From positions 186,001 through 250,000 of the forward strand of contig JAURVB010014082.1 in the NCBI GenBank assembly GCA_033002965.1: 64,000 nucleotides of DNA, given 5' to 3'. The notes below the pieces were generated by a model. It searched no databases, was not told the DNA's origin, and saw nothing but the letters and a program-made list of their open reading frames with translations. Positions within the stretch are counted from its first letter, which is position 1. Every line of letters starts with the position of its first letter. Origin of the DNA: Piper betle (taxonomy: Eukaryota; Streptophyta; Magnoliopsida; Piperales; Piperaceae). Both the position numbers and the translations under genes were made by a program. Shown here piece by piece: positions 22,452 to 36,212 of the stretch.

Positions 22452-25400
22452 ATGGGAGGCGAAATGAAGCGGCGGCAGACCTCGGCTTCGCCGGCCACCG
22501 CGGCCGCCGCCGGGGAGTGGGTGCCACTTCGCCGGCACCCGGCATTCTCCTCCGCCGCGTCGTCCCCCCACCGAGCACCCGACCAACCTCCTCGCATGGG
22601 ACTCCTCGGCCTCGCGCCTCTACCTCTGGGACGCCCCCAAATCCGCCCCCCACGTCCCCGTCTCCATTGAAGCCCCCAAATCCTCTAACTTGTTTGTAAG
22701 CTCATTTCTTATGAAAGTAATTTTGTTTGTGGGTAGATCCTTGAATGCTGGACGGCACTTGATAACTGTCTTCATCATTTTTTCATAAAAAATAACAATA
22801 TCAGCATTTGCAATTTATTTGTCTGTGTAATACTATGCTGAAGCAAGAATGGAGTATGGATTTTATATACGTAGAAGCATTTTGTCAACGATATATTATT
22901 TCTTTACTGCCATGTAAGGGAATTAATTTAATACACACAGATTAGGAGATGGCTTGTGTGGTCAAATTCGCAAAACATTTAGAGGAGAAGGGTTACGTGA
23001 GATATCTATTTTGGTTGAACCATACATAGACGTGCATGCATGTACCGAATGAGGATCAGATTTTCTGGTTTCACTCAGTCTCATTTGGCTTTAGGTATGA
23101 CTCATTAAACATATTCATTTACCTCACATCGACTTTTTACTTTTAAATGATTAATCTGCATGAATTTAGAATTGTGTAAATAAAAAAGACTTTATATAAC
23201 ATAATTTTGATGCTCACTAAGACCTTATTTGGTGCATTTTATATATAATGATGTTCTTTGCCTTTCTCCTCTTTGTGTCTTTCTTTAAGTTTCTTCATTT
23301 TCATATTTGTTACTGCAGTTTCTACAGTACAGCTGCAGTTGATGAATTATATAAAGATGCACATAATCTGGGTCTTAATGCATCTAACCCACAGGCAGTA
23401 AATAATTCAAGTTTGGCTATTTCATGGTTGGAAGTAGCATTTCCGGAAGTAGTTGATCAAGCAAGAGAAGGTAGCAAATCTTTGGCATTGAGAGCCCGTT
23501 CCGAGTTTTCTCTTCAGGCTTGTCAGTTGTTACAGGTATTTTAAGTGCCAAGTCTTAAAATAATTTTAAATTTTGGGTGGATGACATCTATTGATTTAAC
23601 TTAAATTAATTTTCTTTCTGCCAAGTCCAACTAATAATGGGGTATGAGTTGGATCAATATTAAAATGGATTCTTGTTGGTCAAATTTACAGGGCCCTCTT
23701 AGAAGAGTTAGCCATATTGGGGAGAGTGAAAAATCCACGACCCGTGAGGTTGACTGTAAAGGACGGGCAGTTAGCTTTTTGCTCAAATCAATTAGCAAAG
23801 ATTCAGTTATTGTCATTGCATGGAGCAGTGGACAGCTGCAGATTGATGCACTAGCGGATGAAATTGTTTCACTTCGGGATACTAGCACATCGCCTCGTGT
23901 TTGTGTTGATTCATCTGGCAACATTGAAGGAGTCGCCATGATTTGTGAACCAGTCTTGTAAGGCAATCCTTCTACAACATTTGATCTGCAAGCGAGCCAA
24001 AACCTTGATGCTGTTTGGTTGGGAATTCCACCTCCTCTGCTGCAGCTTGCTATTGTGGCTTTGGCGTTGCCAACAAGTAGAGCCACTGCTGGGTCCTTCT
24101 TAATGTTTTCTGATCCACTTTTCTCTGAGTAAATGTACCGTCTTCATGTTGGTGGAGTGGACTTACTGTCCCTACATTTTCTACCATTTTCAAGTCAGTT
24201 GCGGGAAAGATGAATATGCCAATGCGCCTTCTGTGGTTTCTGTTTTTGCCACGGGCAGGGATGGTTCTTGTCCTCAGTTTCCCCTTTATGGTTTTGTTGC
24301 TGTTGAAAGTTCATATGGAAATTCCTGGATAGTTGTTGTTACATCTTCTCATAAATGTATTGTGTTGGAGACAAGAGGATGGGGTAAACCCTGGCTCTTC
24401 AACTTGATGGTTCCAAAAACCTGTCAGCGCCTCTGAGGAGTTGGAAACAGAAACACCAAAAATTATGAGCAAAGATCTACTTCTTGGTCCTACATCTGTA
24501 TTTCTCCCCAAGGGTTATCTGTAGTAAATCCTGATTCTATTGAGGGCCACTCGACTCTCCATCACTATTTCAAGCTATACCGCGAGAATTACGTTGAGCA
24601 TGCTCACAAGGTAGACTGAATGTTTGCTTGAGTTGGAAATAATCATATATTTCATTAATGGTAGTTATTAACTGTTCTAGTATTTAAGCTGCTATTTTTG
24701 CTTCCTGATGAAGTTTCTTGGTGGTCATTTATTTAGTTTACGTCAAGCTTAAAGATCACGCAGATCATATGAAGGAAATTATTTCTGATCAGCACAAGCA
24801 CTTGAGTGATGTGGAGCACATGCTTCTACAAGCAGAACAAAAGCAATCTACCTTGGATGAGAGGATGAAGCGTGTTTTTCAGTTTCATCAAAAATTGGAA
24901 AAGCGATTAAAAATATTTCAGGATTTGCTTGGAGCCAAGAAGAAACATTTATCTAAAGCGGAACGTGAATTTAAACATCTACTAGGTAAGATGTAGTTTT
25001 CTGCTAAAAATTTGTCTTGGTGTTTGTTGTTTTTCACTGTAGAATGGGCAATTGCTAGGAGGTGTTCGGATTATTCATCACTATCAATGGAATTTTTTCA
25101 TGGAATGATAGAGCCATTTAATATCAAAACACAAATTTGAAAGCATCGTTGTGCTAGAATTATGCTGGATACTCTTCCTAATTGCTATCTTCCAGGGAAG
25201 AGAAATGAGACTAACGCCCTGAGAGGCTTTATTCTTTCCGTTCTAAATTATTTGATATTTTTTTAAGCGATCAAGAAAGATACCAGTTCAATCAATTGGC
25301 TTCAATTTTAAAGAAAAAATAATGAATGTGTGATCAGTTGAGTGAAAGAGATTGTAGAGAGGAGGGTGGTTAGAGTAGGGATAACTGTAAGAACTAGAAC

Positions 25401-26014
25401 TGGAAATCTTAATAGAAACGCCTTCTGATCACTTGACGAGTGAGGATCCGATGAAAGCAAGGCATGAAAGTAGTTCTGAAGCAAAAAAGGAATGAAGTTA
25501 AAGAAAACGAAATAAAGGCAAGGATAACTGGAAAAGAAGAGATGTAAGAAAGTAGAGAAAACGCAGTTGCGGCCCTTCCTCCTGATTTGTTTTTGGTACT
25601 TCTTTCAAAGTTGTCTTTCTATTCATTTATTTGCTTGAAGGATGATTTGTACCAAACAAGTATGTGTTTTCACAATCCCTAACACGAAACATGGGCAGAG
25701 GAATACCTTTATTTTCTGTTACTTGAAATGTGGATTATGCTTGCAGATAGATATAAAGAAGTGGAGCTTCATGCTCTTTCTTCTACAATCCCAACACTTA
25801 ATGCACGATTGAGGAGATTTACCCAATTCTCTGCGGCCAAGTCCTGTGTTACTCAAAAACAAGTTCCATGAACAAGGAAAAATCATCTTCCTGAAAACCA
25901 AATAACGCAGCTCAACAGTGAGAACTCCAAAAATCTATCTATTGTCAACAGTGAGAACTCCAAAAAGGTGAAGCAAGTGGAATCTGCCCTTGCAGGTATG
26001 GAGCATGGCAATTA
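22452..26014 (+). pseudogene. NUP88/MOS7 nucleoporin pseudogene
   Basis: Relic of the plant NUP88 homologue (MOS7), a cytoplasmic-side nuclear pore component with an N-terminal beta-propeller and C-terminal coiled coil. Exon 1 (about 22452-22695) encodes GEWVPLRRHPAFSS and, after a frame change at the C6 run 22564-22569, TNLLAWDSSASRLYLWDAPK. The next homologous exon begins only at about 23317 (DELYKDAHNLGLNA, SWLEVAFPEVVDQ), so nearly all propeller exons are missing. From 23692: GPLRRVSHIGESEKST, SVIVIAWSSGQLQIDALADE, then after a stop near 23959-23961 DAVWLGIPPPLLQLAIVALA, and with further stops and frame changes HSTLHHYFKLYRENYVEHAH to 24610. Coiled-coil exon about 24739-24986 (DHADHMKEIISDQHKHLSDV) and exon from about 25746 (YKEVELHALSSTIPTLNARL) follow. 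A functional copy should exist elsewhere. Confidence 0.88.
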
Positions 26015-27321
26015 AATCTTCTAATCTTCAAACTCAATTGCACGCAGTCAACCATTTCCTTCCACAAACATTTGATCATGAGCATGTAAAATTTTGGTTT
26101 TGAAGAACAAGATCACAGGAATTAATGGATGTTCCTAGATAGAATGTGTAATTTGTTATGCCATCTGATTTCATGATAAATTAGCCAAATACCCGCGCAA
26201 TGCGCGGACACTGTATAAGTTAATTTATTGAAAAAAATTTGAAGGAAAAAAGAGAGAGAAGAAAATGATATTGGAAAATATAATGTTTTGTATGTGGTAT
26301 GCATATATAAAAAATTAATTTTGTGATTTGATGGATTGAAAATTTGTTTAAATATTAGTTTTTGTTATCAGTTAGAAGGTTTACAGTTATTTTTGGAGAT
26401 AGTTTATTGGTAGAAAACCTACAAATATTTTTTTTGTTATTTAGAAGATTTACAGTTATTTTTTGACATAACTTATCAGTGAAAAACCTATAATTAAAGT
26501 GGTGTTAGAAATCTTCTCTACTATAAATACGGTAGAGAAGAATCATGGCTTTAACCTCTTAAAGGAGTTTCCAGCTGAACACAAAATTGAACTCTCATTG
26601 GAGCATACATTTATATATCTTCCCAATCCAAAAACACGAGTGAAGTGCATGCTATCATTCACACTTTTTGTGTCGGCTGGACAATAACCTAAGTTTCAAA
26701 ATTTTCATATAAAAATCTCAAAACTTTTTTTGAAAAAAAAAGAAGAGAAAAGAGAGGGAGAGAGAGAAGCAAGTTTGATTGTTAGATAGTGAGAAAATAA
26801 AAGAAAGTGAATGCGAGAAAGAAATAGGAAAAAATTATTGTAAAGAAATTTTTTATCGAAATAGAAAAAAATTTCTTTTCTTACATTTTCTTACAAACAA
26901 CAAGCAAAAATATCGCACTCCCTTTTACTTTCTCAATCGTCTAAATAGACTGGTATAAATAAATACAAATTAAGTTGACTCAAACTAAATTTGAATGGAA
27001 TTAGTTTGAATATTAGCACGGTCAAGTAATATTCCAAGTCAAATAAAAATATTATATGTACAACATAGATTAAGACTTAAAAAAATTTACCCAAAGCAAG
27101 ATTAATACTGGATAATGATTATTTTACATGTTATAATATTAGCCAATCATTTTGAAGAAGATATTTTATATGACCTCCTTCCAATCTTACCTAGCCGCCA
27201 GACTTCTCTTCCCTCTTCCTCCTCGTAGGCTGCCGGCAACCCCGTTCGGCTATGACCGGGGCCGGCAAGCAGCTATGCCATCAATCCACCTCCCCTTCCC
27301 CCACCTCTACAAGCCCCCAAC
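26015..27321. other. AT-rich spacer
   Basis: No gene recognised. Contains a pair of imperfect repeats near 26375-26490 (GAAGGTTTACAGTTATTTTT versus GAAGATTTACAGTTATTTTT contexts, each followed by a similar TTATTGGTAGAAAACCTA-type block) and purine-rich runs near 26730-26830. Confidence 0.45.
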
Positions 27322-27770
27322 TGTTGGGCCCTGTGGGCCCTCAAAAAGGATTTAAAACATATTTTATAGACTTATTTTAATTCAAAAGCTAGCTTAAGGA
27401 ATAAGGTTTTTTCATTAACTAATATACAAGTCTCCAACACCATTCACGATTAATGTGTGATTAATCGAATAATTCTCCCCTTCATACATCATATCATCCG
27501 AATCATCTCCCTCTCACATATGCTAGGTCAACATGTTATAGTGAGGTTCTAGAAGACTCAAATTCGGGATGGCTGACATACTATGAGGCAATACCAAAAT
27601 CAAATAGGCTCTGATACCACTGTTAGGCCTCATGGGCTTCCAAAAGGGACTTGAAATAGGTTTTATAAGAATCTCTTAATCCAAAAATTAGCTTAAAGAA
27701 TAAGGGTTTCTCATTAACCTATATAAAAGTCACCAACACCATTTAAGACTAATGGGGGATTAACCCAACA
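27322..27770 (-). mobile_element. TRIM-like terminal-repeat element (about 450 bp)
   Basis: Two similar repeats of about 150 bp, 27322-27470 and 27621-27770, flank a ~150-bp centre. Both begin TGTTGGGCC/TGTTAGGCC and share the block around TTAGCTTAA..GAATAAGG..TTCTCATTAAC. On the minus strand the sequence TGGTATCAGAG (27609-27619) lies directly after one repeat, exactly where a primer-binding site matching the 3' end of initiator tRNA-Met belongs. A short purine-rich tract (GAAGGGGAGA on the minus strand, about 27475-27484) precedes the other. Outer ends are TGTTGGG..CCCAACA. No internal ORF, as expected for TRIMs. I could not find a clean target duplication, so it is probably old. Confidence 0.72.
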
Positions 27771-28084
27771 ATTCAACCTGCATGGGCTCAAAAGTAGTAT
27801 CAGAGGGTAGAAATCATATTGCGTTAACATCCACAGGGACTATCGCAATGTTTTGTTTTAATTAAACAGTCAGATTCCCCTTGTCCATACCAGTTCTGAG
27901 TTGGCTATTCACTGCCTAGGAAGGCTCTGAAGGAACCGTTCCTGGCCCGTCCCCGGCTGGCATGCAGCAACCCGTTCTAGCCGCAAGAGTAGCTCGAGCA
28001 GTCTGCCGATAGCCGATGGGTTCGAGGTTGGGACCCTCGAGCCCAGCATTCAGAGCCAATCTTTTTTCCCTAAGTTTAGATTTG

Positions 28085-28208
28085 AAAGTTGAATAGTTAG
28101 ATGTAAATGCGGCATTTCTTCATGTTGATCTTGAGGAGACCATATACATAGAGCAACTGGAAGGTTTTAAAGTTAGAAGTAAGGAACATATGGTATGCAG
28201 AATGAAAA
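28085..28208 (+). mobile_element. Ty1/copia reverse-transcriptase relic, 5' part
   Basis: Reading frame matching the start of the copia RT domain (LDVNAAFLHVDLEETIYIEQ, GFKVRSKEHMVC). It is cut at 28208 by the solo LTR and resumes at 31164 after it. No other part of a gag-pol polyprotein could be recognised upstream. Confidence 0.85.
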
Positions 28209-31163
28209 TGTAACACCCCAAATCCGGTTCACGCTCGTGAACCGAACCGGTATGTTACAGGCCCCGGTTAGGTCGGCTAACCCGAACCTAACTCATGTGG
28301 ATCCAATCTCGGCGTTTTAAGATGAAGATACAACTCGCAATGCATTGATGAATGCACAAACCCTAACATGGTACTACATGAATGACATGTAATTCAAACA
28401 TACACCAATACAATTACGATCAAACTCAATGAAAATTCTGAAATAAAACAGACAGAATCTCCCCTAAAAGTGCAATTAGGGTCCACCCTGTCAAAACAAT
28501 ATATACCAATATATATGCACATATCAATAATTTTAATCACACATAATCTAATATACTGTATATTCATTATAGAACTTGGGTCACACTTCTGATGCGCACT
28601 CTGATCACATCTCACCTCTTGTCATCATGTCTTAGTTTTTCATCATGTCATAATATCATCTCATTACATTTAATCATATCCTATCATGTCTTAGCATTTC
28701 ACATCATTCACAACATAATAGCATCATAAATAAAGTATTAACCACTTTATCAACTGACATGTGTGCAAGCGACAACAGTACTCCTCCGTCCAAGCTGGCT
28801 CCTCCAACTCGTGATTATTACCTATATATAATATAAAAACACGTCAGTAACAAGTGTTACTGGTCCGGAAAATAAAATAACTATAACAAGCTGACTATGA
28901 GAGCAAACTCTCATATGAAAGAAAACATCATATACTCCACATGAACACTCTGAAGGGCACTACTGAGGAGCCACTAGGCCGCAGACCCGGTAGCATCCTG
29001 ATCTATCTGGTACTGTGCCACTCACGACACTTCTTTTTCAGTACTTCACGTAAAACTTTATCTTAAACCCTCTGCGAACCTCCATATTACTCCTGGCCTT
29101 AAGCACGAAGGCCGAGCACTATCAGGCAATCGCCTTTAGTACCCTTTGAACCACAAGTCCAGACATGCGCTGTACTAAACAGTACCCGTAAACCTCCACG
29201 TTCTCCGGGTGTGAGGAACTCAAACGCAAAGTTGTCAGGATCCCTCGGGAATGGAACAGTCCGCTGACACTAATCCAGAGCCCGCTTTGACTGTCACGGC
29301 ATCCGCTCATGGTACGTGTAGTCGGTTTCTCCATCTCTCGTTTCACTGAAAACGCGAAAACTACATATATATAAGGCTGAGTATCGATTTATATAATAGG
29401 CCCGAAGGCAACTTGTGGTGGATCTTGTTTTCGAAATCATCCTCGAGGGATCTCATCCTCGAGGGGTTATTAATCCGAAAAACTGTTCGGTTAAATGGCC
29501 CAAGTTAAGTGGGATCCAATAAAACGCCACTTAACCCGTCCTGTAAATAATAAAATAAACATACAATAGAAAAGAGCGTAAAACAGAGACGAGTCTTAAA
29601 CGGACCTGGTAGAAGCTCCAAGCGTATCATTGCGCCTAGGCGGCGAGCTCCTATTCCATACCTACACAACAAAACTAAATACTAACGCCCCGCATCAAAC
29701 GTAATGAACATCACACACAATTCAATCATCAACCATAACAAGTAACAATTATAAATGTGAAAGTAATTCCAACTTATCCTATTAATATCAATCTAATTAT
29801 ATTTCCTAAGTTACATTGTACTTGATTATCATGCTCAAATTTACTTTAGTTCATCAGATCACTTAACTATCATTCCCTGTTAATCACATCATGCACATCT
29901 TTACTTCATTCATAGTCTGACATTCATCATAACAACTACTCAATTCTAACATGCTATACTAACAATCATCATCAATTTTAAATAATCAAATCGGAGGTAA
30001 TTATACCTCACGTCATCAGCAATCGACGATGACTAGGGTTTCTGTCGAGCGTCTCGGAGCTCGAATCCGGTGCTCGTCAGCATCCGAAGTCGATCAGGTT
30101 CGATTGGATAAACTCTGCGGAAGATCTGCCAAATTCCTGCAAATCTGGTTTTCCGGCGGGTTTCAGTGGTTTTCCGGCAAGTTCCGGCTGTTTTCCGGCG
30201 ACAGTCGCCGGCTGCGTCTACTGGCCGAAAAGTGGTCATATTAGGTACCATTGGAACCGGCTCGGCGAGCCCGACACATCCACGACGTCGACGTGGTCGA
30301 CCGAGGTGGTGGCTCGCCAGAAAATGGCTAAAACAGAGGCTGGCTGTGGTGGTGTGGAGATCCGGCCGGGATGGGCGGCGCTGGCCTCCGTTCCGGTCAG
30401 GGAAGGTTGCTAGGGGGTTGAGGGTGTCGAGGCAACCACCTGATCGTGGTGGGGACGGTCACTGACAGCGGAATCGGCGACACGATTGAAACGTAGCCGC
30501 GGCACTAGGCGCGGTGATTCCGGCGTCTTGGTGACCTGGCAACAGCCGGGGCTGGTCGGGGCAGAACGGCGACTCCATGGCGGGGCTAGGCGGCGACACC
30601 CGGTGGCAAGGCGATGACGGTGCCGGCGGTGGCGGCACCAAACAATGGGGGCCGCTAGGGTTTGGAAGGGGAAAGTGTCGGGGTGGAGAAGAAATGGTTA
30701 GGTGGAAAACTTATAAATAAGACTTGACTCGTCTCTGGCTCGAGTTAAGTATAATAACTAAGTCGTATTAAAGCCTAAAAAAATTCATAACAATCGGGAA
30801 AAATCCCGTAAAATCAAACAAACACTAAAACATCGCAATGATATGCTCTAGAACTACCAACCTATCCAAACTGCTCGTAACGCGTCCTAACGCGGTAAAC
30901 GGCCTAAAACTAATTCTACGGTCCACTATATATAAAAATAATAAAAAATAACTGGCATACTCTCATATATTCTGATAACTCATTCTATTTTGCTGTGTTC
31001 ATGACATTATCATCATATATTTGGGTACGCATGACCCTCATAGCTCATACACGTGACTGGCGTCGACTCAGTACACGTGTTCTGAATCTGACTTGACTCG
31101 AAAATAACGGTCGAACCGACCGGGTTTAAATATAAAACCCTTACTCGAGTCATGGGTTTTACA
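28209..31163. mobile_element. Solo LTR of a long-LTR retrotransposon, 2,955 bp
   Basis: Begins TGTAACACCCCAAATCCGG and ends ATGGGTTTTACA, i.e. TG..CA. It is flanked on both sides by the same 5 bp, GAAAA (28204-28208 and 31164-31168). There is no internal gag-pol, primer-binding site or second LTR, so this is a solo LTR left by unequal recombination. It sits inside the copia RT relic. Two other copies of the same LTR sequence start at 59725 and 61959. The unusual length resembles LTRs of some plant Ty3/gypsy lineages, but without internal coding sequence the superfamily is inference. Confidence 0.93.
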
Positions 31164-31795
31164 GAAAAAGAGTTTATATGATTTAAAGCAAGCTCTTAGA
31201 CAATTATACAAAAAAGTTTGATTCTTTTATGGAAAATTATGAGTGCAAGAAGTCTATTTTTTATCACTGTGTTTTTATCAAGAGGTTTGATGATGATGAC
31301 TTTATTATTATGTTGTTTTATGTAGATGACATGTTAATTATAGGAAATAATAGAACCAAAATTGTAAGTTTTAAAAAAACTTAAACAAATTTTTTACAAT
31401 AAAGGATTTAAGATCGATAAAGTAAATCTTAAAAATGTCCATTCAGCGTGACAGGAGAGCTAAAAATATTGGGCCACCAGAAAAGTACATAGAAAAAGTG
31501 TTTGAAAAATTCAGTTATAATTTCACTTGAGGCTTCACTTGAGGGTCACTACAGTAGTTTGGTATATACTATAGTTTGTATAATATCGGACATAGTATAT
31601 GTAATTAGAATAATTACGAGATATTTAACAAATCCAAACAAAAAATATTGACAAATATTTAAATAGATAATGAAGTATTTGAGAGGTATATTTAAAATGT
31701 GTTTATATTTTAAAAATAATAAAATGTTATTTGGTTGGCCATCACATTCAATATCTTCGTATTTACATGACTTTGTATCCAGAGTGCACAATACC
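31164..31795 (+). mobile_element. Ty1/copia reverse-transcriptase/RNase H-side relic, 3' part
   Basis: Continues the RT domain interrupted at 28208: SLYDLKQALRQLYKK, then after a one-base frame change FDSFMENYECKKSIFYHCVF and the catalytic FYVDDMLIIGN at about 31316-31348. Further downstream, frame-broken similarity to the region after RT (a GRYLSNPGKEHW/ILRYLRGT-like stretch, NEVFERY-type residues near 31670) fades out by about 31790. Multiple stops; non-functional. Confidence 0.85.
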
Positions 31796-33106
31796 TAAAA
31801 ATTTTTCTTTCTCGGAGGGACAGCTGCTTTTCGGCTGATGCTGAGGGAGGCTTGCAGGGTGCTGGAAAGAGAGCTTGTGGAGGAGAAGACGCAACAGGTG
31901 CCGATGCCCCCACCCTGGCTTGTGAAGCCTTTGCAACCTCAAAAGGAAAGGCCTTCGTTTTAACACCTTTGGAATTTCCAAGGCTAATGCCCCCACCCTC
32001 TCAATTGTCACTTGTCAACTTTTCAACATTAATTGAATTGATGCATTCCCGCAACTCTTATGTCTTAACCCAATCAACATTCAATCATTTCTTAGCAATG
32101 ATGCCGCAAAGTTCATTTTTTCCTGTGTGAGCTGTTCTTCGTTTGTATAATGTCGACGTTTCAAGTTTTAGGCATTAGCGATTGCTTTCACGGCACCTCT
32201 TCGTTTAGTCTTGCGGCCGACAAGGCTCCACAGCAAGTCCTTCGGCCGTATATTGAACCCATATGGCTTAGCCAACAATCAGGTTTTGAAAAACTACTTT
32301 TTATTGGGTAATTTTGTAATTCCCTTTTAACAATTTTGTAATTTTAAATGGAATTTTCCTTTCTAATTATGTTCTCTTCTATAGTATTTTTATTTATGGT
32401 GAGTAGTGTATTTAATACTTAACTTCTTTTAGAAATATTAATTCAATTATTTTCTATGATTATGTATATATAGTTATGATTTGCTATATATTAATTGGTC
32501 GTAGTTAATTAGGAAAGGTTGCTGAATTTTGGATGAATTAGTTGTCAATAGAGGCTATTTTAATATCAAAGCTCCTCGCTCTAAACAATGAGTTAAGTCT
32601 TCATGTCACAGGTGACATGGTATGAGGTCTTAAGACAGAAGCCATGACCCTAAACCTCCAATTATTAGGAATTCAACAAGTCATATTAGTAGTCTAACTA
32701 GACCCAACATGAACTACATCAATCAATAACTGTGAGGTTCATTAGTGAAAGTAATTTTAATATTTTCTAGATCAAATATCTCAAATCAATCACTGCTCGT
32801 GGCCCATCGACCCATACCTATGAGTACCCTCTTCAATGGGGTGTGTGAGCCAGCTTTCCAAGATAAGATAATAGCAGTCAAGCAATGGGCTATATTTGTT
32901 CCCAGTTTCCATTCTTTCGCATGCATTTATGCAATCCAACCGGCCATTCTCTTGCATCAGTTTATGCAATGAAACCGGCCTTGGAAGACCTTCCCATTTG
33001 TCTTCTCGGATATCTCTGCGTCAGACCTTTTCTTTGGTCTTCTTCTCTCCATCTCTCTCCTGCTTTAACATTCACCCACGCACGTGCATCCTGCTGCAAC
33101 ATATAT
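31796..33106. other. Spacer upstream of CPD-like P450
   Basis: Includes a GC-richer stretch (about 31826-31945) with an open plus-strand frame reading MLREACRVLERELVEE..PMPPPWLVKPLQ that resembles a real exon but which I cannot assign. The remainder is AT-rich. A G-box (CACGTG, 33081-33086) overlaps CGCACG at 33079-33084. Confidence 0.4.
33079..33086. promoter_or_regulatory. G-box overlapping a BRRE-type motif upstream of CPD-like gene
   Basis: CGCACG (minus-strand CGTGCG, matching the BZR1-bound BR-response element CGTG[T/C]G) runs into CACGTG, about 730 bp upstream of the P450 start codon. BZR1 feedback repression of CPD through BRRE is established in Arabidopsis. Relevance here is inference from two six-base matches. 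Confidence 0.35.
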
Positions 33107-33114
33107 ATATCAAT

Positions 33115-33572
33115 CGGGGGTGTAAAGAAGCGAAGTCAATTAGTGACTTAATTTAAATTTAAATTTATTAATTTATATTCGAAAAAATATTTAATTTAAA
33201 ATAAATAATTTATTAAAGAATGAATAAGATTTAAGTTAAGGAATATTCAATTTAATTTGACTTAAAATTCGAATTTAATGGGTTCAAATTCAAAAAATAC
33301 TCAACTGATTAATATCATTGAGGTCACATTAAACTTATATCATATTAAAAGAAAAATTGATCATATATAAGTCGAACACGAACTAACACAAACATTCGCT
33401 TGGGCCAAATATAAATTAAATTTAGACACCATAAATTTTAGCAAGTTTGACTCGACCCATAATATATCAAAACTATTCAGAGTTTTCGAATAAGCTCAAA
33501 TATATTTATCAAAAATCACTTAAAATTTAAACACATCATTATTAGGCACACCTTGGCTCACTTACACCCTTA
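33115..33572. mobile_element. hAT-like MITE in the CPD upstream region
   Basis: Ends form an inverted repeat (left GGGGTGTAAAGAAGC, right complement AGGGTGTAAGTGAGCC), a common pattern in plant hAT-type MITEs. It is flanked by near-identical 8-bp sequences ATATCAAT (33107-33114) and ATATCAAC (33573-33580). Interior is AT-rich and non-coding, total about 458 bp. Confidence 0.6.
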
Positions 33573-33653
33573 ATATCAACGTATATATCCACTTCACCGC
33601 ATTTCATTTACGTACACACCCACACCACATTTACACATCCACAAATCTACGGC

Positions 33654-33659
33654 TTTAAA
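33654..33659 (+). promoter_or_regulatory. Possible TATA-like TTTAAA of CPD-like gene
   Basis: TTTAAA in GGCTTTAAAAGCTC about 155 bp before the start codon, followed by a CT-rich leader with (TTCTCCTCG)-type repeats at about 33713-33750. Position is plausible for a promoter with a ~120-nt 5' UTR. Confidence 0.35.
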
Positions 33660-33814
33660 AGCTCTTCAGTTCCTCTCCATGGGTTAGATTATTCTTTCAA
33701 CCATCAATCTCTCTTCTCCTCGTTCTCCTCGTTCTCCTCGTTCTCCTTCTAACGCCTGTCTCTTAACACCATTCTCTCCTTCTGATCTGTTCAGAGAGAG
33801 ATTGATTGGAGACA

Positions 33815-36212
<2,398 letters not shown>

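Noticed and set aside
27900..28080. GC-rich segment upstream of the copia relic considered as a tRNA or snoRNA
   Set aside because: No cloverleaf, box C/D or H/ACA features could be drawn; function unknown.
30029..30641. GC-rich ORFs near the 3' end of the solo LTR
   Set aside because: Open on both strands, dominated by TTTCCGGC-type repeats, and not preserved as clean frames in LTR copies 2 and 3.
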